Source: Streptacidiphilus sp. 4-A2
GTDB taxonomy: Bacteria > Actinomycetota > Actinomycetes > Streptomycetales > Streptomycetaceae
Assembly (NCBI GenBank): GCA_014284505.1
Contig: JAAFYY010000001.1
Span: 7,675,845 to 7,739,844 of the forward strand
Direction: 5' to 3'
Length of the DNA: 64,000 bases
The position numbers were made by a program, and so were the translations under genes. Below the pieces are notes generated by a model. The model was given only the letters and a program-made list of their open reading frames with translations. It did not search any database and was not told the DNA's origin. Shown piece after piece: positions 37,762 to 47,369 of the stretch. Each line of letters opens with the position of its first letter. Within the stretch, counting starts at the first letter, position 1.

Positions 37762-39515
37762 CAGTACTTACGCTCCATCGGCTGGTAGCGGGTCACCACG
37801 ACCGGCTTGTAGTCCAGGCGGATGCTGTCCTTGCCGTCAGCGTCCACCTCGCGGTACGCCATGGTGTGCTGCATGAAGTTGACGTCGTCGCGGGTCGGGT
37901 AGTCCTCGCGGAAGTGACCGCCGCGCGACTCCTTGCGGGCCAGCCCGGACACCGCCGTGACCTCGGCCAGGTCGAGCAGGTTGCCCAGCTCCACGGCCTC
38001 CAGCAGGTCGGTGTTGTAGCGCTTGCCCTTGTCCATCACCGAGATGTTCTTGTACCGCTCCTTCAGGGCGTGGATGTCGGCCACGGCCTGCTTGAGGGTC
38101 GACTCGGTGCGGTACACCATCGAGTTGGTGTCCATGGTCTGCTGGAGCTCGCTGCGGATGTCGGAGACCCGCTCCTCACCGGTGCCGGTGCGGATGCCCT
38201 CAAGCAGCTCGACCACCTTGGCGGCCGGGTTCTCCGGCAGCTCGACGTAGTCGGCGGTGGCGGCGTACTCGGCGGCGGCGATGCCGGCCCGGCGTCCGAA
38301 GACGTTGATGTCGAGCAGCGAGTTGGTGCCGAGGCGGTTGGCGCCGTGGACGGACACGCAGGCGACCTCGCCGGCCGCGTACAGGCCCGGGATCACGGTG
38401 TCGTTGTCCTTGAGCACCTCACCCTGGACGTTGGTGGGGATGCCGCCCATGGCGTAGTGCGCGGTGGGCTGGATCGGGATCGGGTCCGTGTAGGGCTCGA
38501 TGCCGAGGTAGGTCCGCGCGAACTCGGTGATGTCCGGGAGCTTGGCGTCCAGCTGCTCCGGCGGAAGGTGCGTCAGGTCCAGGTAGACGTGGTCGCCGTC
38601 GAGGCCGCAGCCCCGGCCCTCGCGGATCTCGGTGTAGATCGCGCGGGAGACGACGTCACGGGAGGCGAGGTCCTTCATCACGGGGGCGTACTTCTCCATG
38701 AAGCGCTCGCCGTGCTTGTTGCGCAGGATGCCGCCCTCGCCGCGGGCGCCCTCGGTGAGCAGGATGCCCATCCGCCAGATGCCCGTCGGGTGGAACTGGA
38801 AGAACTCCATGTCCTCCAGCGGCAGACCGCGCCGGAACGCGGCGGCCTGGCCGTCACCGGTCAGGGTGTGCGCGTTGGAGGTCACCTTGAAGAACTTGCC
38901 GTTGCCGCCCGAGGCGAAGATCACGGACTTGGCCTGGAAGACGTGGATCTCGCCGGTGGCCAGCTCGTAGGCGACCACACCGGCGGTCCGGGTCTGGCCG
39001 TCGACCTCGTTGAGCAGCAGGTCGAGCACGTAGAACTCGTTGAAGAACTCCACGCCCTCCTTGACGCAGTTCTGGTACAGCGTCTGGAGGATCATGTGAC
39101 CGGTGCGGTCGGCGGCGTAGCAGGAGCGGCGCACGGCGGCCTGGCCGTGGTCGCGGGTGTGCCCGCCGAAACGGCGCTGGTCGATCCGGCCCTCAGGGGT
39201 CCGGTTGAACGGCAGGCCCATCTTCTCCAGGTCGAGGACGGCGTCGATGGCCTCCTTGGCCAGGATCTCTGCCGCGTCCTGGTCGACCAGGTAGTCACCG
39301 CCCTTGACGGTGTCGAAGGTGTGCCACTCCCAGTTGTCCTCCTCGACGTTGGCCAGTGCGGCGGCCATGCCGCCCTGGGCCGCGCCGGTGTGGGACCGGG
39401 TGGGGTAGAGCTTGGTCAGCACTGCGGTGCGGCTGCGCTTGGTCGACTCGATGGCCGCGCGCATACCGGCGCCGCCGGCGCCGACGATGACGGTGTCGTA
39501 CTTGTGTACCTGCAT
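37761..39515 (-). CDS. sdhA: Succinate dehydrogenase flavoprotein subunit
   Basis: 584 residues, intact. Dinucleotide site YDTVIVGAGGAGMRAA, the FAD-linking His in RSHTGAAQGGM, the active-site segments FQFHPTGIW and TEGARGEGGIL, the catalytic Arg region ASRDVVSRAIYTEI and the HYAMGGIPTN and SVHGANRLGTNSLL signatures are all present. Oxidises succinate to fumarate on the cytosolic face. Part of sdhCDAB. Confidence 0.98.
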   Translation of the reverse strand: MQVHKYDTVIVGAGGAGMRAAIESTKRSRTAVLTKLYPTRSHTGAAQGGMAAALANVEEDNWEWHTFDTVKGGDYLVDQDAAEILAKEAIDAVLDLEKMGLPFNRTPEGRIDQRRFGGHTRDHGQAAVRRSCYAADRTGHMILQTLYQNCVKEGVEFFNEFYVLDLLLNEVDGQTRTAGVVAYELATGEIHVFQAKSVIFASGGNGKFFKVTSNAHTLTGDGQAAAFRRGLPLEDMEFFQFHPTGIWRMGILLTEGARGEGGILRNKHGERFMEKYAPVMKDLASRDVVSRAIYTEIREGRGCGLDGDHVYLDLTHLPPEQLDAKLPDITEFARTYLGIEPYTDPIPIQPTAHYAMGGIPTNVQGEVLKDNDTVIPGLYAAGEVACVSVHGANRLGTNSLLDINVFGRRAGIAAAEYAATADYVELPENPAAKVVELLEGIRTGTGEERVSDIRSELQQTMDTNSMVYRTESTLKQAVADIHALKERYKNISVMDKGKRYNTDLLEAVELGNLLDLAEVTAVSGLARKESRGGHFREDYPTRDDVNFMQHTMAYREVDADGKDSIRLDYKPVVVTRYQPMERKY

Positions 39516-39544
39516 GACTGTTGGCTGCCTCGTCCGTCCCGCGC

Positions 39545-39998
39545 TCAGCTGATTGTGGGTCGAAGGTGAAGATGACCAGGCTGCCAGCAGCACGGTGAAG
39601 ACCGTGGCGGTCACCAGGAGCACCTTCAGCCAGAACCGGGTGTTCTCGCGCTCCGCGTAGTCGTTGATGACCGTGCGCATGCCGTTCGCGCCGTGGAGCA
39701 TGGCGAGCCACAGCATCAGCAGGTCCCAGAACTGCCAGAACGGCGAGGCCCAGCGGCCGGCCACGAAAGCGAAGCTGATCTTCGACACGCCGCCGTCCAG
39801 CAGCAGCTGGATGATCAGGTGGCCGAGGACCAGGAAGACCAGCACGATGCCGGACAGGCGCATGAACAGCCACGCCAGCATCTCGAAGTTGGTCCGCGAC
39901 TTGCGTCCGGTCCGCTTGGTGCGGCTGCGCGGCGGCTCGATGAGGAAGGCGCTCGGGTCGCCCGCGTCGGTGAGCTCGATGTTGGTGTCGATAGCCAT
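39545..39998 (-). CDS. sdhD: Succinate dehydrogenase hydrophobic anchor subunit
   Basis: About 150 residues. A cytosolic N-terminus (SRTKRTGRKSRTNFEML) leads to three helices (LFMRLSGIVLVFLVLGHLII, PFWQFWDLLMLWLAMLHGAN with heme/quinone-site residues, WLKVLLVTATVFTVLLAAGS). NDYAERENTRFWLK lies between the second and third helices. The expected end is VIFTFDPTIS; single-base losses near 39570-39580 and 39558 make the raw frame run into sdhA. Nine bases separate it from sdhC. Confidence 0.93.
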
Positions 39999-40006
39999 TT
40001 CTCGCC

Positions 40007-40384
40007 TCACCCGAACCAAGTGCGGAGGGTCACGCGCAGGATCGGGTAGAACGCACCCGCCATGAGCAGGACCCACAGGGTCACGACCGACCACAGCATC
40101 TGCCGCTGGTACTTCGGGCCCTTGGCCCAGAAGTCCACCGCGATGACCCGGAGGCCGTTCAGCGCGTGGAACAGCACGGCGGCGGTGAGCCCGTACTCCA
40201 TCAGGTTGACGGGCCAGGTCTTGTACGTCGCGATCACGCTGTTGTAGGCGTTGGGGGAGACGCGCACAAGAGCGGTGTCGAGGACGTGGGCGAACAGGAA
40301 GAAGAAAATGAGGACACCGGTGACTCGATGAGCCACCCACGACCACATGCCTTCCCGACCGCGGTACAGCGTTCCAGCCGGCAC
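40007..40384 (-). CDS. sdhC: Succinate dehydrogenase cytochrome b556 subunit
   Basis: 125 residues, intact, GTG start. Three helices with the family motifs GMWSWVAHRVTGVLIFFFLF (with the heme/quinone SxxHRxTG pattern), HVLDTALV and LFHALNGLRVIAVD. First gene of the sdhCDAB operon. Confidence 0.95.
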   Translation of the reverse strand: MPAGTLYRGREGMWSWVAHRVTGVLIFFFLFAHVLDTALVRVSPNAYNSVIATYKTWPVNLMEYGLTAAVLFHALNGLRVIAVDFWAKGPKYQRQMLWSVVTLWVLLMAGAFYPILRVTLRTWFG

Positions 40385-40668
40385 GGAAAACCCTCCGGAA
40401 GCGGGGCGGGGGCTCGTCCGGCATCAGCGTCGGTCGGCCCGGCCGGGTATGGTCCACCGGCCCTCGCCATCGTAGCCACGTGGAGGGCCCGGCAGCCCGC
40501 CGGGGGTCTACCGTGTGATCAAACAGGCTCGTGCGGCCTAACCGTTACCGCCGCTGTGTCAACTCCTGAGCGCTCCTTGGCCCGAATTCCGGTGGTATTC
40601 CCACCTGAAACAGAACAATCCGGACAAGCACCCCGAAGGGTGCTGTGTCCGAGATCACCTCTGTCGTC
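40385..40668. other. sdhC upstream region
   Basis: About 280 bases holding the sdh promoter and the tail of the OHCU gene's 3' side. I see no clear operator or terminator. Confidence 0.35.
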
Positions 40669-41259
40669 TCAGGTTGCTGCCGAGGTGTGAGACGCCACCA
40701 GATGCTCCAGCCGGCTCAGTGCGATCCGGCGGAGCTCCTCCGCGGTGGTGCTGCGTTCGTCGTCGTGGTCGCCGGCCAGCCGCTGCCGCAGGCTCACCAG
40801 CACATGATCCAGTATCTCCTCCGGCGGGCAGTCGTCCAGGGAGACCACGAAGACATGGCCGAAGCGGGCTTCGTAGGCCGCGTGGGCGGCTCGCAGTGCG
40901 GTGTGCGCCGCCTGGCTGCCGGGGGCTCGCACCCCGAGCAGCGGCTGCGGCATGCAGCTCTCGTCCGCCAGGGCCTCGCTGAGGTCGGCGAAGGACATGT
41001 CGTAGGACGCCTCGCTGGCCGCGGCCAGCAGGGACGAGGTGTCCGGATAGGGGCGGTGCGCGGTCAGCCGCAGCGCCCAGCGGCGGCTGCCGCAGCATGC
41101 CAGCAGGGCCTCCTCGGCGGCGCCGGGGGTGGCCTCGTTCAGTCTCTGCAACCCGGTTGACGCGGCTTCCGGCTGTGCCGGAATGTCACTGGCCAGGGTG
41201 TCCTCCTCGGTCGACGGTTGCAGGAAGGTTCGGCGCGGCGACGGTAGTGCATGGTGCAC
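40669..41259 (-). CDS. OHCU decarboxylase-like protein
   Basis: Up to 196 residues. The C-terminal half matches the UraD fold: AHTALRAAHAAYEARFGHVF, then SLDDCPPEEILDHVLVSLRQ and TAEELRRIALSRLEHLVASH; the N-terminal part has LNEATPGAAEEALLACCGSR. UraD decarboxylates the urate-derived OHCU to S-allantoin. No other purine-catabolism gene is near. The ATG at 41259 gives a long tail; a CTG at 41196 has AGGAGG six bases upstream and would give a start MASDIPAQ, so the true start is open. The usual HPRIG segment is weak, so divergent activity is possible. Confidence 0.65.
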   Translation of the reverse strand: MHHALPSPRRTFLQPSTEEDTLASDIPAQPEAASTGLQRLNEATPGAAEEALLACCGSRRWALRLTAHRPYPDTSSLLAAASEASYDMSFADLSEALADESCMPQPLLGVRAPGSQAAHTALRAAHAAYEARFGHVFVVSLDDCPPEEILDHVLVSLRQRLAGDHDDERSTTAEELRRIALSRLEHLVASHTSAAT

Positions 41260-41589
41260 GCGTTCTTCCGCCGGAACCCGTCCGGTTTGCGACGGCTGCG
41301 ACGGAGGTCAGGGGGTGTGCGGTTGCGTTGTGCGGGAGCTGCGGTACGGAAGTTGACGGCCATGCAGGCGCCCCGCGCCCGTGCGCCGCACGTCAGGACG
41401 AGTTTGCGGGAGTTGGGTGCGCAGCACTAAGGATTCACTCGAATTGGCTATCAAGTCGAGACGCTTGCAGCCGAATGATGAGACGGCTTCGGGAGGTGAA
41501 GCGGAGGGGCACAGACCGCCTCCGCTTCCGGCCTCGACCCGCCCGGCCTGTCCCGGTTTCGGGCGCCCGCGTGGGTGTCCGCGTCGGTG
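41260..41589. other. Intergenic region with one terminator
   Basis: About 330 bases between the OHCU-like gene start and the SDR gene end. Apart from the hairpin at 41498-41528 I see no gene or repeat. The segment 41430-41475 is relatively AT-rich and may hold the OHCU promoter. Confidence 0.4.
41498..41528 (-). terminator. SDR gene terminator
   Basis: GAAGCGGAGG and CCTCCGCTTC pair perfectly over 10 bp with an 11-base loop, about 60 bases past the SDR stop. Confidence 0.7.
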
Positions 41590-42355
41590 TCAGCTCTCGC
41601 GGTGCACCTTGTGGTTGGCGGCCTGCGCCCGGGGGCGGACCACCAGCAGGTCGATGTTGACGTGCGGCGGCCGGGTGACCGACCAGGCGACGGTGTCCGC
41701 CACGTCCTGCGCCGTCAGCGGCTCGGCCACGCCCGCGTAGACGGCCGCCGCCCGGTCGCTGTCGCCGCCGAGGCGGTTCAGCGCGAACTCCTCGGTGCGC
41801 ACCATGCCCGGGGCGATCTCGATCACCCGGATCGGCTCGGCGACCAGCTCCAGCCGCAGCGTGCCTGCGATGGCGTGCTCCGCGGCCTTGGCCGCGACAT
41901 AGCCGCCGCCGCCCTCGTAGGGGGCGAAGGCGGCGGTGGAGGAGAGCACCACGATGGTGCCGTCCCCGCTCGCCCGCAGCGCGGGCAGCAGCGCCTGGGT
42001 CGCGTGCAGCGAGCCGAGCACGTTGACCTGGTACATCCGCAGCCAGTCGGCCGGGTCGCCGGCTTCGACGCTCTCCGCGCCGAAGGCCCCGCCGGCGTTG
42101 TTGACCAGCACGTCCACCCGCTCCAGCCCGGCCGCGAAGGCGTCCACGGCGGCCCGGTCGGTGACGTCCAGGGTGTGGGCGGTGGCCCGGCCCCGGCCGC
42201 GGTGATCTCCTTGGCCAGAGCCTCGATCCGCTCGGTGCGCCGGGCGACCAGGGTCACCGTGAAGCCCTCGTCGGCGAGCCGCCGCGCGGTTGCCGCGCCG
42301 ATGCCGCTGCTGGCGCGGTGACCACCGCGACCTTGTCCGTGAAACGACCCGTCAT
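41590..42355 (-). CDS. Short-chain dehydrogenase/reductase
   Basis: About 255 residues. The cofactor motif reads VAVVTGASSGIGAATARRLA once a lost base near 42319 is restored. VLVNNAGGAFGAESVE, the catalytic Ser (VVLSSTAAFAPYEGG) and the YVAAKAAEHA (YxxxK) follow, then PGMVRTEEFALNRLGG. A second break lies near 42187. The closest general relatives are NADP-dependent serine/3-hydroxy acid dehydrogenases (YdfG-like), but the substrate is not certain. Confidence 0.87.
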
Positions 42356-42729
42356 CAGCCCTGTCTCCTCCGGTCTCGATACCTGCCCGGATCATCGTAG
42401 GCAGCCGGGGGCGCCGGTTCGGCCCCTTGTTCGGCCTTCGTCGCCCGGTGGGCGGCCGACGGGCCGCTGGCGGGTGGCTCGCGGGCGGTCGGCGGGTCCG
42501 GCGGGGGCGGCCTGGTGAAGTGATCTGGATCACTCCAATGTGCCCGTGTCCTTCGTCGGCGGGCATCGTTGGCCGGGTGTCCGGTGGCTGGAGCAGGGAG
42601 GACGGTAACCCGATGTCATACCCACGAAAGGCCGGTCCATGCGCCGTGCGGGCGACTTCATCCCCGTCCGGCCCTACTTTTTCGCGCGATCCCCTGCTGG
42701 CTCCGGTCAGCCGCCGTAGCCTTGTCGGG
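42356..42729. other. Divergent SDR/M20 intergenic region
   Basis: About 370 bases without a convincing gene. It is G-rich near 42430-42510 and contains the inverted repeat at 42519-42534. Confidence 0.4.
42519..42534. promoter_or_regulatory. Crp-like palindrome
   Basis: AGTGATC and GATCACT are perfect arms around TG; read as GTGA-N6-TCAC it has the form of a CRP/FNR-family site. It lies in the divergent gap, 164 bases from the SDR start and about 196 bases from the M20 start. Confidence 0.5.
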
Positions 42730-43947
42730 GTGAGCCACCCAGTTGACCTTCAGCCCGTCCCGGCCGTCCCCTTCGACCGCGCCGCCAGCGTGCTCGCGCA
42801 CCTGCCGGAGCTCATCGAGATCCGCCGCGATCTGCACATGCACCCGGAGCTCGGACGGCAGGAGCTCCGCACCACCGGGCTGCTGCGGGCCAGGCTGGAG
42901 CAGGCCGGGCTCGAGCCCCGGGTACTGCCCGGCGGCAGCGGGCTGATCTGCGACATCGTCCCGAGGGCACCCCTGAGGGCACGCCGCTGACGGCCTTCCG
43001 CGCCGACATCGACGCGCTGCCGATCGAGGACGCCAAGCCTGCCTCGGTGCCCTACCGCTCGACTGTCCCCGGGGTGGCCCACGCCTGCGGGCACGACGTG
43101 CACACGGCGGTGGTGCTCGGCCTGGCGCTGGTGCTGGCCGAGGCCGTCGCGGCCGGGGCGCTGCGGATCCCGGTGCGGCTGCTGTTCCAGCCGCCGAGGA
43201 GGTCATGCCGGGCGGGGCGCTGGACATGATCGCGGCCGGGGCGATGGAGGGCGTCGGCCGGATCTTCGCGGTCCACTGCGACCCCAAGGTCGAGGTCGGC
43301 CGGATCGGCCTCAAGGTCGGCGCGATCACCTCCGCCTGCGACCGGCTGATGGTCTCCCTGGACGGCCCCGGCGGCCACACCGCCCGGCCGCACCTGACCA
43401 CGGACCTGGTCACCGCCATCGCCAAGATGGCCGCCGACCTGCCCGGCGTGCTCGGCCGGCGGATGGATCCGCGCTGGGGCGTCAGCCTGGTCTGGGGCCG
43501 GATCGCCAGCGGCTCCGCGGTCAACGCCATCCCGCAGCACGCCGAGCTGGAGGGCACCGTCCGCTGCCTGGAGCTCGCGGGCTGGCGCGAGGCCCGGGCG
43601 CGCTGGAGGAACTGGTCAGCCAGATCGCCGAGACGCACCGGGCCAAGTGGGAGCTGGACTACCACCGGGGCGTGCCGCCGGTGGTCAACGAGGAGGAGTC
43701 GGTGCGGATGTTCACCGAGGCGATGGCCCGCAATGCCGGTCCGGGCCGGGTGGAGGGCACCGAGCAGAGCCTCGGCGGCGAGGACTTCTCCTGGTACCTG
43801 GAGCAGGCCCCCGGTGCGCTGGCCCGGCTCGGGGTGCGCGCCGTCGGCGACACCACCTCCCGGGATCTGCACCAGGGCACCTTCGACGTCGACGAGAGCG
43901 CGATCGGCGTGGGCGTCGGCCTGTTCGCCGAGCTGGCCCTGGGCTGA
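42730..43947 (+). CDS. M20-family amidohydrolase/peptidase
   Basis: About 405 residues. The HDLHxHPELG-type start (RRDLHMHPELGRQELRTTGL), the first metal Asp (FRADIDALPI), HACGHDVHTAVVLG, the catalytic Glu-Glu (AEEVMPGGALDMI, at a frame break near 43194), the lid domain (DGPGGHTARPHLTTD) and the last metal His region (LGGEDFSWYLEQAPG) are visible. Other breaks lie near 42970 and 43598. Related enzymes deacylate N-acyl amino acids or hydrolyse indole-acetyl or hippurate amides. GTG 42730 start. Confidence 0.88.
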
Positions 43948-44063
43948 CCGGCCCCGCCCACGGCGGGCACCCCGGGCCGACGAACGGCGCGGGGGCCGTC
44001 CTCGGGTTAGTGTTCCGCTGCGGCGCACGGACGCGTGTGCGTCGGCTACCAGGAGGAACAGCA

Positions 44064-44472
44064 ATGACGGACGGTCAGCAGGACATAGTCGGCGCCATCG
44101 ACTGGGAGGCGCTGCGCCTGGCCGCGCGGGAGGCCATGAGCCGCGCCTACGCCCCTACTCCAAATACCCGGTGGGGGCGGCAGCCCTGGTCGACGACGGC
44201 CGCACAGTCACCGGGTGCAATGTCGAGAACGCCTCCTTCGGCCTGACCCTGTGCGCCGAATGCGGGCTGGTCTCCAGCCTGCATGCCACCGGCGGGGGCC
44301 GACTGGTGGCCTTCACCTGCTGCGACGCGCCGGGGCCCCGCTGATGCCCTGCGGGCGCTGCCGCCAGCTGCTCTGGGAGCACGGCGGAGCCGAGCTGCTG
44401 GTGGAGTCCGTCTCCGGAATCCGGCCGCTGTCGGAGCTGTTGCCGGACGCCTTCGGTCCGGAACGGCTGTAA
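44064..44472 (+). CDS. cdd: Cytidine deaminase
   Basis: About 136 residues. It has the zinc site: TGCNVENASFGLTLCAECG with the catalytic Glu after the first Cys, and the PCGRCRQLLWEHG pair of Cys. Substrate-binding YSKYPVGAAAL lies at the N-terminus. Frames break near 44154 and 44330. ATG 44064 follows AGGAGGAACAGC. Deaminates cytidine and deoxycytidine and feeds the thymidine phosphorylase 73 bases downstream, probably in one operon. Confidence 0.93.
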
Positions 44473-44545
44473 CGGCCTTCCGTCGCCGATGTGACGCGCG
44501 TAGAGTTGGTCGGCGAACGCCGTTGACCCGCTAAGGAGCCACCCC

Positions 44546-45816
44546 ATGGACGCCGTCTCCGTCATCCGCGCCAAGCGCGACCGCGCTGAGCTGACCGATG
44601 GCCAGATCGACTGGGTGATCGACGCCTACACCCGGGGTGAGGTCGCGGACGAACAGATGTCGGCCCTGGCCATGGCGATCCTGCTGAACGGGATGAACGC
44701 GCGTGAGATCAGCCGCTGGACCGGGGCGATGATCCGCACCGGCGAGCGGATGGACTTCTCCTCCCTGCCGCTGCCCACCTCGGACAAGCACTCCACCGGC
44801 GGCGTCGGCGACAAGACCACGCTTCCGCTGGCCCCGCTGGTCGCCGCCTGCGGTGCGGCTGTGCCGCAGCTCTCCGGCCGAGGCCTCGGCCACACCGGCG
44901 GGACGCTGGACAAGCTGGAGTCCATCCCTGGCTGGCGGGCCCGGCTCAGCAACGACGAGATGCTCCAGGTGCTGCGCGACACCGGCGCGGTGATCTGCGC
45001 CGCCGGGGACGGTCTGGCCCCGGCCGACCGCAAGCTCTACGCCCTGCGGGACGTCACCGGCACGGTGGAGGCCATCCCGCTGATCGCCAGCTCGATCATG
45101 TCCAAGAAGATCGCCGAGGGCACCGGCGCGCTGGTGCTCGACGTCAAGGTCGGCAGCGGGGCGTTCATGAAGTCCCTGGAGGATGCCGCGAGCTGGCCCG
45201 GACCATGGTCGGCCTGGGCACCGCGGCCGGGGTGAACACGGTCGCGCTGCTCACCGACATGTCCACCCCGCTCCTGACCGCGGGCAACGCGCTGAGTGCG
45301 GGAGTCGGTGAGGTCCTGGCCGGCGGCGGACCGGCGGACCTGGTCGAGCTGACCCTGGCCCTGGCCCGGGAAATGCTGGCCGCCGCCGGGGTCAACGGCA
45401 AGGACCCGGAGACCGCCCTCAAGGACGGCTCGGCGATGGACCACTGGCGGCGGATGATCACCGCCCAGGGCGGCGACGTCGACGCTCCGCTGCCGGTCGC
45501 CCGGGAGCAGCACATCGTCACCGCCACCGCCTCCGGCGTGCTGACCGGCCTGGACGCCTATGCCGTCGGCGTGGCGGCCTGGCGGCTGGGGGCGGGCCGG
45601 GCCCGCAAGGAGGACCCGGTGCAGGCGGGCGCCGGGATCGAGATGCACGCCAAGCCCGGGGAGTCGGTGACCGCGGGCCAGCCGCTGCTGACCCTGCACA
45701 CGGACACCCCCGAGCGCTTCGACTACGCGCTGGAGGCGCTGGCGGGCTCGACCACCATCGCCCCGGCCGGCACCGGCTTCACCCCCGCGCCGATCATCCT
45801 GGACCGCATCGCCTGA
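44546..45816 (+). CDS. deoA: Thymidine/pyrimidine-nucleoside phosphorylase
   Basis: About 423 residues. The phosphorylase signature SGRGLGHTGGTLDKLESIPG, the phosphate-binding DKHSTGGVGDKTTLPLAPLV and MSKKIAEGTGALVLDVKVGSG are intact. The C-terminal domain ends LDRIA. One break near 45185. Splits thymidine or deoxyuridine with phosphate to base and deoxyribose-1-phosphate, whose 5-phosphate form is the substrate of DeoC at 56.9 kb. The stop codon is inside a 14-bp tandem repeat. Confidence 0.94.
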
Positions 45817-45893
45817 TCGGTTCCGTCTGATCGGGCCGCCTGATCAGCGCCGTCTGGTCAGCGCCGTCTGATCGGGACTGCCTGATCGGGACT
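45811..45893. repeat. 14-bp tandem repeat spanning the deoA stop, six units
   Basis: Six units of (G)(C/T)CTGATC(G/A)G-type, about 14 bp each (one is 13). The first holds the deoA stop and the last two are near-perfect copies of GCCTGATCGGGACT. Confidence 0.8.
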
Positions 45894-45914
45894 GCCAGAA
45901 CCACCATGGAGGCC

Positions 45915-45946
45915 GCTGGGGCCGGTCTGCCGAGACCGGCCCCAGC
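45915..45946. terminator. deoA / MFS terminator
   Basis: Perfect 14-bp stem GCTGGGGCCGGTCT with AGACCGGCCCCAGC, four-base loop, between convergent genes. Confidence 0.92.
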
Positions 45947-45980
45947 GCGCGCGTGCGGTCGGCGCGCGCTCGGCGCGCGC

Positions 45981-47277
45981 TCAGTGCGCGGTGGCCAGGG
46001 CCTCGGGCCGGGCGGCCGTGTGGGCGCGCACCGTCGCATAGAGGGTGACCGCCGCGGCCAGGGCCATCGCGACCAGTCCCAGCAGTACGGTGTCGCCCAG
46101 CCGCCCTGGTGGTAGGCGTCCGCGCGAGGGTGCCGCCGAGGCTGTTGCCGAGGTAGTAGGCGGCCAGGTACAGCGCCGACGCTGGGCGCGGCCGTGGGTG
46201 GCGGTGCGGCCGACCGAGCCGAGGCCACGCAGTGCCGGTGAAGAAGCCCGCGTGATCAGCACCAGGCCGAGCACGCCAGCGGGGTCGAGTTCCGGCAGGG
46301 TGAGCAGCAGCCCGGCCGCGGTCGTGCCGATCGCCAGGTAGAGGGTGCCGCAAGCGGCCGGTGATCCGGGCGCGCGGAGGCGAAGGTGCCCACATAGACC
46401 GCTCTGCCAGAGAGGTTGAAGGGCGCGGCGACCAGGCGGTAGCCCATCACCGTGTAGACCGCGCCGAAGACCGTCATGAACAGCAGCCCGAGCACGAACA
46501 GCCGGAACAGCAGCGGGTTGCGCAGATGCGCGCGACGGTGCGTACCAGCGCGCCGGCCGGGCGAAGTTGCGGGCCCGGGGGATCAGCGCCCGGAAGGCGG
46601 CCGCGCACAGCAGCGAGAGCACCGCCACCGCGCGCCCCCAGCGCCAGCCGAACGGCCGGCCACGATGCCGGAGACCAGCCGCCCGGCCATCCGCCGATGC
46701 TGTTGCCCGCCACGTACAGGCCCATGGCCGAGGCCAGTGCCGAGGGGTGGACCTCCTCCGCCAGATAGGCCATCGCGGTCGCGGGCAGCCCGGCCAGCGC
46801 GATCCCCTGGAGCGCCCGCAGCGCGGTGAGCACCGTGAGGTCGGGGAGAACGGGATGACCAGCGCCAGGGCCACGGCGGTGAACACCGAGGCGGTCATCA
46901 CCGCTGGCCCGAACTTCTCGGAGAGCGCGCTACCGGATCACCGCCAGCGCCAGGCCGATGGTGGCGGCCGAGACGGTGAGGCTGGCCTGCGCCGGGGTCA
47001 GCCGCAGCGAGGCGGACAGGGTCGGCAGCAGCGCCTGCGGCGAGTAGAGCAGCAGGAAGGTGGCCAGTCCGGCGCCGAAGAGCGCGAGCTGGGCGCGGCG
47101 CAGGCCCCGGCTGCCCGGCAGGTGGCGGGAGTCGGCGTCGGCGGACGGCAGTGCGGCGGACGGCAGTGCGGCGGACGCCAGCGAGGAGGACGGCAGTGCG
47201 GAGGAGGCAGGCGCGGGCGCGGTGGTCCGGAAACCCGGGAGCGGCTCGTCGGATGCCCCGCTGAAGGCAGAAGGCAT
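45981..47277 (-). CDS. MFS transporter (YnfM-like), many frame breaks
   Basis: About 430 residues over at least eight frame segments. Recognisable helices include LALFGAGLATFLLLYSPQAL, ASLTVSAATIGLALAVI, MMTASVFTAVALALVIPF, LQGIALAGLPATAMAYLAEE, SALASAMGLYVAGNSIGG, FMTVFGAVYTVMGYRLVAAP and LLGLVAMALAAAVTLYATV. The PATAMAYLAEE and YVAGNSIGG motifs are typical of the family divergent from LysR regulators. The first 50 residues are an ALPSA-repeat tail. It is so fragmented that an actual pseudogene cannot be fully excluded, but neighbouring essential genes are broken in the same way. Confidence 0.75.
47141..47200. repeat. 15-bp tandem repeat in the MFS gene 5' end
   Basis: Four units of GCGGACGGCAGTGCG, the first two identical. 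On the minus strand it encodes Ala-Leu-Pro-Ser-Ala repeats in the cytosolic N-terminus. Confidence 0.85.
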
Positions 47278-47369
47278 GATCCGAACGTAGAACGCGCGTG
47301 CTGATGCGTCCAATGCATGAAAGCCGGATGATTGATGCTGTGAGGAATGAACACAGGTCAGCGCCGCAG

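Noticed and set aside
37656..39569. A 637-codon open reading on the plus strand opposite sdhA and sdhB
   Set aside because: It is the mirror of the sdhA coding frame in high-GC DNA. Its product is Val/Asp/Gly/His-rich without domain motifs, while the minus strand gives a perfect SdhA.
45981..47277. MFS gene as a true pseudogene
   Set aside because: It is the most fragmented gene, but nearby essential genes show the same kind of break and the conserved helices are all present, so sequence error is the simpler reading.
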